NCBI GenBank assembly: GCA_963970005.1
Contig: CAXAMN010025339.1
Coordinates: 44,204-108,203, forward strand
Direction: 5' to 3'
Origin: Durusdinium trenchii
Lineage: Eukaryota > Sar > Dinophyceae > Suessiales > Symbiodiniaceae
DNA length: 64,000 nucleotides
In this document: positions 16,201 through 25,735 of the stretch, piece after piece
Position numbering within the stretch: position 1 is the stretch's first letter
How the letters are laid out: each line of letters opens with the position of its first letter
Program-made: the position numbers and the translations under genes
Notes under the pieces: model-generated
What the model was told of the DNA's origin: nothing
The model's input: the letters and a program-made list of their open reading frames with translations, nothing else
Database searches by the model: none

Positions 16201-17710
16201 TGAGGATTCATCGGTTTGCCACTGGCCCGAGCTAGGGCCTCTAGGGCGACTTTAAGGTGCTAGGCGGTGAAAAATGGTGACCAACGGTGACAATTGGGAG
16301 ATGATGGTGGCGCTTTGGTGTGGGTCGGGCAGAAGTGCTGCCAAAATCTCTACTAGGCTCTTCACATCTCTTGACTAGGACATGCAAATCTCTTGAGGAC
16401 CGAAGACTTGAACCAGAAAAGTGTGGGCCTGAGAAATCTCAAGCACCCCTGCAAAACAAGGCCAACTGTGCAGCGTGGGCCACCTCCCAAGAAACTCGCA
16501 ATATGATCAACCCTGCAACATCTTCCCCAAAGAGGCTCCACCCCAAAAGGCCCTGTGCAAAACATAGCATAACCAGGTTAATTTCGGGCTCATGGCCTGA
16601 CCAGGCAGCGCAAGGGCAGCATCTGGGACTAGTAGTGGCTCCTCTGGAAGTCTGAGTAGTCTGTGCAGCTCTTGTCGAACACTGCGATCCTCGGTTCCCC
16701 TCAAGCACACTGCATGACCCAGAAGCTCTGGCAAAAAGCAGCGGACGCTAAGATTTCTATCGTCACCCAGTGAGTCTTGAGCTGCCAGAAGAATATTGAG
16801 TTGTTGGACAGCAGCTTCCACCAATTCCTCGGCCATTTTCGCCACTGGCGCATTCTGCGGAACATAAGCCGCAAAATCCATGCGCTGAGTCAAAGGCACT
16901 GATGAAGTGAAATCCAGGAAGTTGGAGCAGCCAGAAGCCCCAAAATCTTCTGAAAACACTTCCACCACCACTTCCTTTCCATTGGGTACAACCGAGACTG
17001 TCGGGCCCACTGCAAGGCTTCTCAGATCTGAAAGAGTGGGCAACAGCGTAGAGCCAGGAAAGCGGAAGTGTAGCTGCCTTGCATCGCGAATCATCGACTT
17101 CAGCGTGCTGACAGCTTCTGTTGGTGGCAGGGACACTTCAAGAGACGCGCGGATTAAGAGATCAGAGGGCTGCGCAACCTGAAGGTGCCGAAAACAAAGA
17201 GCGCAACAATGCTATATAGATGAACTAAACCTCAAGGGGACGCAAACTCATATCATGAATTGAATCATGCTTCCAACTCTTGCAGCTTGAACGTTGAGAT
17301 GTCCCGGGGGAGGGAGGTGTCAGAGTTTTCAAGCTATCGCTGACCAAACTTATCAAACTTATCTTCAACTATATCATTATTCATCTATTTTCACCATCTT
17401 CACTCCAAGCTTCACACAGCCTGCAGCACAACAAAAGATGTCTCTGGCTCGTCCGGCCTTCCAATCTCTGACTTCAGTGCCAGCCACTTGACCGTGCAGT
17501 ACCCCGTCCTCCTCGCTCGCACTCAACCGCAAAGCAGGCAGCCTACTGTGGAGCTGCGTGACAGCTCCATGGGGGTAGAAGATCCCCAGCACTGCCAGGC
17601 CACAGGGCAGCAGGGCTGAAACGCGCTGGAAGGAAGCCAGGTCGGTCCTTGGACCAGCTTGGCTTGGTGCCAAGTGGCAAGTCAGCAAAGCCAAAACATT
17701 AGGCAGCATG
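13205..17710 (-). CDS. UFSP2: UFM1-specific protease 2-like cysteine protease (peptidase C78)
   Basis: Thiol protease that matures the ubiquitin-like protein UFM1 and removes it from targets, in cytosol or at the ER. Recognised exons: about 17710-17458 (contains [14 protein letters not shown]), 17178-16602 (N-terminal domain ending [20 protein letters not shown]), 14910-14735, 14564-14519, 14358-14256, 13438-13386 and 13291 to about 13205. The catalytic Cys lies in [13 protein letters not shown]. Then follow [18 protein letters not shown] and YAYTLVGL. The Asp/His pair is in VDPHYTG, followed by GWVGWK. These occur in UFSP2 order and phases close from 14,910 to 13,291. The Cys, Asp and His are all present, so it looks active. 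Missing pieces: the exon joining the N-terminal domain to the catalytic domain (a candidate lies at 15,404-15,280), the extreme C-terminus, and the start. ATG4 was considered, but the DPHYTG-GWVGWK end fits C78 better. Confidence 0.9.
13763..13868 (+). repeat. CTACTAG-type dispersed repeat array, copy 2
   Basis: Units with GACTAGAAACAAGTGC, CTACTAGTAGCAAGAAG and CTACTAGGGGCTCCTGGC, inside an intron of the UFSP2-like gene (between exons ending 14,256 and starting 13,438). Confidence 0.8.
15375..15562. repeat. 59-bp tandem duplication followed by three poly-G runs
   Basis: A 59-bp unit beginning AATAACCATCGAGGTGT occurs twice head to tail (15,375 and 15,434) with two or three differences. It is followed at about 15,484, 15,519 and 15,554 by runs of 9-12 G. 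It lies inside the UFSP2-like gene, in or next to an intron. Confidence 0.8.
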
Positions 17711-17870
17711 ACATGTGGTGCGTCAATAGCCAAGGCTTAATACTTGGAACATCGATCCCTCCACCTCCGTACATTGAACACTTCTTGATTGATGTCAGTT
17801 CCAGTCTGGGAAAAGGTTGCCAACAGCAATCCCATATCCCAGCATCAGATGCGCCAACTTGAAATCGGAA

Positions 17871-17927
17871 GCACTAGGAGCAAGAAGCTACTAGGGGCTC
17901 CTGGCATCGCTACTAGGAACAAGAAAT
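17871..17927 (+). repeat. CTACTAG-type dispersed repeat array, copy 3
   Basis: Short array (GCACTAGGAGCAAGAAG, CTACTAGGGGCTCCTGGC, CTACTAGGAACAAG). It begins only a few bases downstream, in minus-strand sense, of the donor of the exon at 18,114-17,933. Confidence 0.8.
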
Positions 17928-17932
17928 CGGAC

Positions 17933-18114
17933 CCTGGTTCGGCTCCGAGAGTCCCCAAGATCTCCCAGGCGCTCCAAATAAAGAGCTCCTCATCGGTGGC
18001 ACGGCCGACCAACCAAAGTGGTTTGGCCTCTGGAATAATGCAAGCCACACCACCAGCTCCTCTCAGGGGAGCTCTAACAAACTTCCAGTCAAACGAGTCA
18101 AAACAATTGGAAAC
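17933..18114 (-). CDS. candidate exon, unrecognised (possibly 5' part of UFSP2-like gene)
   Basis: A 182-nt minus-strand block after GGAG, ending CAGG|GT. It encodes a smooth protein segment containing VSNCFDSFDWKFVRAP and LFIWSAWEILGTLG. No family is recognised. It lies just upstream of the UFSP2-like exons in the same orientation, so it could be their 5' part or the last exon of a separate upstream gene. A further open block at 18,361-18,210 (core LWLYGAMKILVKPIRG) may precede it. Confidence 0.4.
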
Positions 18115-18735
18115 CTCCACACCTAAAGGCTTGCTGATTAGATGGTGACTACACATTGAGATGACAAGAGGTTGTGGAGATTCGTGGGGTCCCTTCCAGA
18201 AACGCTACCCACACAAAAAACCACTTGAGCCGCTTCTTGGGACTGTTTCCCTTGCAGTAGGTTCGACATACTGTGTGGCACACACTCCTTCATGTATCAA
18301 GCCTCTAATTGGCTTCACCAGAATCTTCATGGCTCCATACAGCCAGAGTGCTGAACTGTAAGTTCCAGGCCTGCTTGCTGCTGCCAATGTATGCAAATAT
18401 GTAAGGCTGTATGCTCATCAAGCGTAAGAACCGCTCAACGCAAAAGACATCTGACTTCTATATAATTCAGTATCTTTGAGCCAAAGGATCTCTTAATTGT
18501 GTTTTGCTGCGGTTGCTGCTTCTCTACACTTTGGGCGAGTGTTTCCGAGGTGTGCCACTAGCTGCAGGCTTGATATGTATGATGTGATGCTGAAAGGCTG
18601 AGGCAGCTGAAAGGGTGCACAAGAGACAGACATGCCCCACTGTCTCAGCCTCAAAGAGCCGGAGCAAAAGCAGAATCCATGCAGCGCACACTGGAGGCAT
18701 AGAAGAAACTATGGAACTTTTGGAACTAAACATGT

Positions 18736-18833
18736 TACTTGTTTCTAATAGCTTCTTGTTCCTAGTAGTACGGCCAGGAGCCCCTAGTAGCGTTCTTGCT
18801 CCTAGTAGCGATGCTTTGCTCCTAGTAGCGTTG
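18736..18833 (-). repeat. CTACTAG-type dispersed repeat array, copy 4 (reverse)
   Basis: Reverse-complement units (CTTGTTCCTAGTAG, GGAGCCCCTAGTAGCG, CTTGCTCCTAGTAGCG, TTTGCTCCTAGTAGCG). It is the only pure minus-orientation array in the window. Confidence 0.85.
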
Positions 18834-19646
18834 AACATAGAACTCTTCCTGAATTGAACATAGAACTTAGAACCACTAGTGCATGAGAAAATGATGTTGT
18901 ATCTACTAGGCTGTCTCTACTTGAGTCTATGGCTGTTGCATACCAGGTGTGCTTCCATAAGATGACAATGTGTGTCAAGATCATGTCGGCTCCACCTTGC
19001 TCTGCTCTTCAAAGCTCTCCAGCATGACCAAAGCCTGCAAGGCTGGCAGCCAAATCGCGACATCCCATAGATTAGATTTAGATAAAGTGACAAACCGGCA
19101 AAACACATGCTCGCCGGAGATCCCTGTGCCTGCTCCCATTGACCAAGGCAGGCGCCTCAGTATTAAATAACTATATGTATATATATATATATTATACGCC
19201 CTCTCCCTAGAGCTTGATTGATCTAGATTCTGGTTCACTCCTTGGTGCACATGGGGACATCTGTATTCGCTGCAGGCGAACCCTTGTGAAGTCATTCTGG
19301 CTCAATATTGGGCAGCGGGAGCTGGTTGAGACGTTGAATGTTCAATTCCACCTGCAGTTTGCAGGCAGAAGTGTTGAACAAAAAGCGTGCACCGTTGCTA
19401 ACTCTACGCCCTTTTGGATTTTCTTTGAAACACATTATTTAGCATTTCAGACTTGATAATTTGCGCCGCCCCAAAATGTCTTTGCCGGTGCCACATTCTG
19501 TTGATGCTGTCCGCCCCTTCCATCAAGCCGGGTGCCCCAGACAAGCTTTGAGGGCCGCCTTCTTGCTGGCAAGGGGGATGTCCAGCCCTGCCGGAGAAAG
19601 GATGCATATATACATATACAGTATGTAGATATGACAAATATAATAT

Positions 19647-19651
19647 ACAAT
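19647..19651. repeat. target-site duplication, left (ACAAT)
   Basis: ACAAT immediately precedes the left 124-bp LTR; the same 5 bp follow the right LTR at 29,423-29,427. Copia-type integrases make 5-bp duplications. Confidence 0.8.
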
Positions 19652-19775
19652 TTTGAATCTCGCACGGTTCCTTTTCGCAGCAGCGAATCGACTCAAGGGC
19701 CCTATTTAGCCGAGACAGCAGCGGCGGTGCATCAACTGTACGCAATACACCCTGGCTACAACCGGTAAAATTCAC
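19652..19775 (-). repeat. 3' LTR of the copia element (124 bp)
   Basis: Identical to 29,299-29,422 except for one C/T difference near the end, which suggests recent insertion. It starts TTTGAATCTCGCACGG and ends AAAATTCAC on the plus strand. A weakly purine-rich tract (AGATAAGACGGG in minus sense, near 19,780) may be the polypurine tract. Confidence 0.9.
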
Positions 19776-19900
19776 ACCCGTCTTATCTACAGGTGTGTTG
19801 CGGGCTTTACAGTTCAAATTTGTACAAAGGCAGCCAAGCAAACTCGATTCCCCGTGGGGCCGTAAACCACGCCTTTCCATGTCGAATTCTCAAAAACAAG

Positions 19901-20377
19901 TCATTGTGAAACTTCCTCATCTTCCGTCTTGGCTCCCTTTTCGCATGCGCCACTGTTCTCGACATTGACAAGTCCACTTTCCAGTGTCTTGAGGAGGTAG
20001 TCTGGCCTCATGCTCTTGGTCAACGGGTCTGCCAATTGCTTCGACGTCTCAATCCACCTCAGGCGGTCACCATAGGGACTGTAGATCTCCGATGTCTTCT
20101 CGCCATTCACAGTCCACACTCCTTGCCTCAATGCAGCAAGTTCTATGCCAAGCCTTTTGTCTTGTACTTTTCTCGGAACCTCTGCCAGTAAATGGTCCGA
20201 TAAGCTCCTGCAATCGGTGTAGTATACATGCGCCATTCGTCTCTGAGTTTCCTCGTGCCAGTTCTTGAAGTCATCAAGTCGTCCGGTCAACTCACAGATC
20301 AGACACCGTAGACGATCTCCATGTTCGACTGCAGTTTGCAGAGCATATGCTTCTGCTTGCAATGTAGCACGACACAC
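19901..20377 (-). pseudogene. RNase H segment of copia pol
   Basis: C-terminal part of the polyprotein: degrades RNA in RNA/DNA hybrids during reverse transcription. It contains the catalytic Glu context CRATLQAEAYALQ and the Asp context VYYTDCRSLSDHL; the first Asp (TFSDASFAN) is in the preceding frame. The segment is separated from the upstream frame by a 1-nt deletion in an A run near 20,383. It ends at a stop about 125 bp before the 3' LTR. Confidence 0.88.
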
Positions 20378-20982
20378 CCTTTTGAGGTAGTTGAACCAAA
20401 GCTGATCAGATGCATTTCGTGACTGCCTTCCTTGAGGCTGCTCGCATTCGTTATGTAGTGAATGCGGCCTTGCTGACTCTTAAAGCCCTCTTCGTTTGCG
20501 AAACTTGCGTCGCTAAACGTCACAACTGCCAAATCGCTCCAGTCAATCCAATCACTCTTGAAGGTGATCTGCAAGTCACTTCCTTGAAGTGCCAATTCAA
20601 CAACCTTGTTGGCGTTCTTCAAGTCTTGCACTGTTGCCTTTGCGCTGCATGCACGTTGCATCTCATTCACACGGTAACAAAGATCTGGTCTTCCATAACG
20701 TGCGACCCAAGCCAAGCTACCAACAACGCTCCTGAGGCTTGTCAATTCTTTCTCTGTCACCTTTTCCGACAGCTTCCGACGCTTGTCGATTTCGATCGGC
20801 TTCACTGTTCTGCAGTTCTCACTTGTAGAAATGCTCACGGAGTAGTCTTCATGCTGTACGAACTGTCGTCCGCAGTATCGGAATCTGCCTGACTCGGTTT
20901 TGCCAATCGTGAACCTTTTGAGGATGCCTTCAATTGTCTTCTTGCCTTCATCAAGGTTAGCAATACAACAAATCATCGACAT
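20299..20982 (-). pseudogene. reverse transcriptase C-terminus and start of RNase H
   Basis: Continues the RT after the HVDD active-site box: ANLDEGKKTIEGILKRF (thumb), then the copia-type RSVVGSLAWVARYGRPDLCY and the RNase H Asp (TFSDASFAN). The frame differs by 1 nt from the preceding RT frame, joining near 20,960-20,975. The first ATG here is incidental. Confidence 0.88.
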
Positions 20983-23170
20983 GCGTCGCGATCATGCCGA
21001 TCAACTTTCCCTTGGGATTGTGCAAATAGTACAATGCAGGTGTGATGCGACTGCACTTCAACCCGGCACTGGTGATCTCACCATTCATCCTCAAGTAAAA
21101 GCCTCTGCCTGCATCGATCGTGCCATAGATCGGAAGGCGTGCAACCAGCATAGCGTCCGGTGGTACATCCGGACTTGGTATTCCACCACGTGGCTGCTTG
21201 AGCAGCAACCTCGTCATTGGCTGACTCTGGAAATACGCCGAGGAAACATCTGCCGCGTACAGGGTCACACGATGGCTTGATGCGAAGCTCGCAATCAACA
21301 TGTGTCCTTCGGTCTCAGCTGTGGGGCTGTCGCAGCGGATGCCCTGTGCATCACGGCTCACTTGTTCGTGGTTTCCACAAGCGACTAGACGAGATCTGTT
21401 TTCAGGCTGGTGTTCAGGCGTGCCTGTCAGATGAGCCTGCTTATCCACATCTACCCATTGCATGGGTATGGGAACATGCCCTTCTTGAAGCAACTCTTCC
21501 AACTCTTTGCCTCGAATGGGCATCGCAGCATTGAAGCTCCTATATTTGCTCCACTCTGCACGACGTGCGTCCAAGATGCGGGCCTGCATCTCAGGAGTAC
21601 AGCGGTCGTACTGCAGCGTCCGTGCCACTTTGCCAGCCTGCGTCTCACTGTTTTCTCCAAAGCGCTGAGCTACGAAGGCTCGAAACTCTGCAGCGTCGGG
21701 TCCAGTGTCGTCGACGGCGGCCACGGCGGTCAACGGGTGTCTTGCCCGTGTAAAGACAGTGAAACCTGTCCACGCGCGAGAGTCAACATCATCCATGCCC
21801 GGCATGAACTCGCTGGTCACTCGACTACCGTCTTCGTAGACTTTTCTGGTCACGCGTCTTCCTCCGAATCCTTCCGGAACATCTCCGTCATACAGCGGAT
21901 GGAAGTCATGGAATCTCCTCTTGTTGTGAACACGAATTGCATGACTCTCAGAGATTCTCCAATGGTCTTCATTCTCAACCAATGCAAGCATGACCTCATC
22001 GTCACCGACAATGCCTCCGGGGGTCATCGGAACTGCGACTGCGCTTCCGCTTGCGCTTGCAGATGATCGGGCAGCCTTGCCCGTCTTATCTTCTGCTTGT
22101 GCTTCTCTCTTCTGTCCCTTCTTAGGGCTTGCCTCTTCGTCCATCATTCGGATGTACTTCTGCTGTCCCAATGTCACTGCCTCCGGGAAAACCGGGATGT
22201 TGTTCAAAATGGAGTAGGCCAAAGATTCACTCTCATTTGCTGATCTGAGTTTTCCAGCAGCGCACAAAACAGGAATACCTTCATGTAGCAACCAGATGCC
22301 ATTATGCGGATCAATGCCAATCACACGCGAAGCAGTGGACCACACGGTTCCACCTTGCTGGGTGTCACGACGGTAGACCACGAGGTCTCCAACCACAAAT
22401 GACTTCTTGTTCTGGACTGCTGCATTCCTGGTCAATGCTCTGGCAACACGGGAACTTGTATCCAAATGAATAAATGCCTTTTGCGCAGCCATGCGAGATG
22501 CATGACACAAATGGTAGCTTGCTGCAGGGTCAAGCTTGTTCTCCAAGATGCCCAAGTTTCCTGCTTCATCCATGTCTGTCACAGATCCTGGAACTCTTGG
22601 GTTCCTTCCCAGGACCCATTGTGCTGGTGAATAGCCTTGGACTCTCTGCATGTGATTCTTCACGGAAGTACATTCATGCAAGCATGTTTCGAATGCATTA
22701 CGACCTACGGCTTCCATGTCATGGATTGTCTTCCTGAGGATTGCCTTCAAGATACCTTGGTGCCTTTCAACCTTGGCAATGGCTGATGGTGTTTCCAATG
22801 GTGCATAGAAAATCTCGACACCATGCGAAGCGAACAGCTTGGACACCTCACCTCGGTTGTGGACACCTCTATCCATGATTGCAGCCTTTGGAAAACCTGC
22901 CCAACTGATCCATCTACGAAGAATGGCTTGCGCACAGGCCTCTGACGTTGGCATACCTCCACCTTCTTTGACAACCTCTGACAAATGGAATCCTGTCGAA
23001 ATGTCCAGCATCGTGAGGATGCTATACTTGTTTCCTGCATAGTCCTTCATTTCTGTGACGTCAAGACCAAGCATGGCATTGAACTCATACTGGAAATTAC
23101 TATTTCCTACCGGATGGTCACGGGGACGTAGTGCAGTGTCTTCGCAGGACTGACAACGGACAAGACGTGC
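20957..23170 (-). pseudogene. copia integrase core and reverse transcriptase
   Basis: The frame is open from before 23,170. First the end of the integrase zinc region (LVRCQSCED), then the integrase core with the D-D-E residues in GLDVTEM, IMDRGVHNRGEV and KVERHQG. The RT has ADVSSAYFQ and, at its end, IATHVDDLL. The ATG at 23,074 is internal, not a start. The reading frame stops just after HVDDLLYC because of a 1-nt break. Upstream sequence is cut off by the inverted block, so the histidines of the zinc region sit on the other strand near 25.3 kb. Confidence 0.9.
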
Positions 23171-23188
23171 GGCCCCGTTGATGCCCGC

Positions 23189-25380
23189 GTGTTGCCACCA
23201 CCGCCGTGTCCGAAGAAACCACCACTCATTCGCCCTGCAGTAGTCAAGGCAAGCCCGGCAAAAGCATCAGCTCCCATGCCAAAGGGGACACACACCATGT
23301 CTCACAGAGGACCAGACAGCCGGGAGCACTACCGCGGGAGGAGGCGTGATGACAGCAGAGAGTACCGGCGTGGAAGGAGCAGGAGTTTGTCGCGGAGAAG
23401 GTCACCGTCATTTGGTCGCATCCCAACGCCCCCAAAGTTGATTCCGAGAGAGCCGGATGAACCGCCACCTAGATGGCATTACTATGGATCAGGTCGTGGA
23501 ACCAGTCGAGACTCGGAACAGTCGGCTTGGCATGAGCGTCGATATGTGTCTTCATCGGAGCGCCCAGGAGCATCGCATTTTCCGAGGGCCACGGTCGCAT
23601 GGCCATCGCATCTCGAATTCCCTACAGTGGAAGGCGATGGACCGTGGAATCGTCGAGTGAACCTCGAACACATGCCGCTTGAATTGCTTGACAGAATCTG
23701 GGATTCAGTGCCAGATTTGGGAATGAAGGCCTCGCGTTGTGCCCTTCGCTGGGTGGGGCCCTTCTTCCCTGGGTCTACGTCACTCACCAGCAAGGAAATT
23801 GCTAAGTCGAACCGCGAGCTCAACGTGAAGATCGTAGTCCAACACGAAACCTACGACCACGGCAAGCACTCGGCGAAGCCTAGCAGAGCATACTACACCG
23901 ACTACATGAAGGACGATGGTTGGCAGGTATCGAGTTTTGAACACGTTGAAGGCCAGTGGGAGATGACATTGTTGAGAGGCAGTTTGGAGAACCAGCCACT
24001 TGAGCTTGACTGGTATGTCAAGGACAGGATCTTGATCTTCTCACCTCCATTCGTGAGACCTGAAGAACTTGAAGACGTCGAAGAAGAAGAAGAAGAAGAG
24101 CCCGCGGGAGGCGATGATCAGGAAGATGGCAACGATGGCCAGGAACCACCTGGTGAGGATGGAGACGATGAAGACGGACCGGGCGGAGGACCCTCAAAGC
24201 GCACGAAGACAGAGGCTACAGAGATGGCAAAACCCGTGGAACCGGCAGATGAGATTCCCAAGGAGGAGGGCATGGAAGATACACGTGATGCTGAACCTGT
24301 TGAACCGTTCCATGGCTGCACAGCAATCGATCCGTCGAACGCGCCCAAAGAGGAGTTGTCAGACGATGACGTAGTTACCATGAGTACACAAAGCACTCCG
24401 GATCGCCCGACCAGCTCGCGTGAGGTGCTCGACCGAGACAAGTTCATCATGAGCCGCTTCCAAGCAGGGATCGAACTGAGCTCCGACAGTGAAGGTCACG
24501 CATTCGTAGCTCTGGATCATCGAACTATGAACAAGGGAGAAAAACAAGTGTTTGTCGCCGGCCTGCAGACCTTGCAAGAGAATGATTCAGTCTTGCATGC
24601 ACTCGTTTCGAACAACCCGCTGAGTGTCCAACACATGGTCATTGTCAAGGATGACTTGTTGATCAATGCACCCCAGAGTGCAAGGGTATTCGATGTAGGT
24701 GCAAGCTGGGTAAAGACCCGCAAGGAGGTCATCAAGCACATTTCGAATAGGATCCCTGGTTTGGTTGTATTGTTTTTGGAGAACACGGACCCCAGGAGGA
24801 TTTGGAATGATATGCTCATGGAAGTTGACATGTATGGCTGCAACCTTCTTCTCTTCACACCACTTCTCGAGACATCAGTTGAGCATTCCATTTGTCTTGG
24901 TGGTGACCTAGAGTTTGCCCTGGCAGGCCCACAAAGCCCCAAGCTCTTGGAGGCGCTGGAAGGTTGGTGCGGGGAGAACATGATCCCAAAGTGTTTTGAG
25001 GACGCGAAATCGGCAAAACTCCTAGAGATGTTGAACACTATGTCAGAAGAGACTTATTTGGAGCATTTTGCACGGACATGTTTTGTTGCAGACGAACTTG
25101 AAGACATCTCTGAAATTGACGACATTGATGTTGAAGGAGTTCCCCAGGAAACCAAACAAGACGATGGGAAACCGTTGTCAGCGAGAGAGCAGGAAGAACT
25201 CATTCTAGATCAACTTGCATTGCCCGGAGCCGACATGACGGAACAGAAGCGGAGACAGTTGTGGCGTGCTCTTCCTCAGAGGACTCGCATTGCAATTCGC
25301 CGCTTGCATCGGCAGTTCGGACATCCCGCACCGTCAACTTTGAAGAACATTTTAAAGGCAGGTAAGGCAAGCAAGGAGAG
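23189..25380 (+). pseudogene. inverted central block of copia polyprotein (linker and GAG-pre-integrase)
   Basis: A plus-strand frame open for about 730 codons, opposite to the rest of the element. Order: an Arg/Ser-rich part (RGRSRSLSRRRSPSFGR), a globular part of about 150 residues (WPSHLEFPTVEGDGPW onward), an acidic stretch (EEEEEEE, near residue 300), a second globular part, then the GAG-pre-integrase motif RRLHRQFGHPAPSTLKNILK. That motif should lie just before the integrase zinc Cys pair on the minus strand. The frame runs on to 25,579, but beyond about 25,380 it is the shadow of the minus-strand HRSV domain. No stop codons have accumulated. Confidence 0.85.
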
Positions 25381-25735
25381 TCCTCCTCTCACTCTCTCGG
25401 GCCTCAGCTTCAGAGTCAAACACGACCTGACCAACATGGCTGTATGTCGGTGCTGCCTTCAGGCCGAACTGCTTCAAGACATAGTCCCTCGACCTCAAGG
25501 CTGCTTCCAAAGCATCCTGCGACTCATGGGTGCACGTGGCACATTTGCCCTTGCATGTGCCGCTCATCTGGCTCCATGAATTTTCCTGATTGGAATGTGT
25601 CAAGGTCAGGTGAGCTCCCGGGCATAGCTTGTTGAATGCCGTTGCAAGCAGCCAACCAAAAGATACAGATCTGTGTCTGTTTCGCCTGCAATAGGCTATG
25701 ACTGCCAGCTGTTGCCCCTTTTCATGGCATCCCTT
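25360..25735 (-). pseudogene. HRSV/RapZ-C-like domain in copia polyprotein
   Basis: A minus-strand segment with AVIAYCRRNRHRSVSFGWLL, resembling the Cys-x-x-Gly-x-His-Arg-Ser core of RapZ C-terminal-like domains, followed by KGKCATCTH and a helical end. It is 1 nt out of frame with the gag-protease frame (overlap near 25,725). Its 3' end is truncated by the inversion breakpoint. Its role in the element is unknown. Confidence 0.65.

Noticed and set aside
25380-25579. C-terminal end of the plus-strand 796-codon frame
   Set aside because: Beyond about 25,380 the minus strand encodes the HRSV domain, so this end is a shadow created by the inversion breakpoint.
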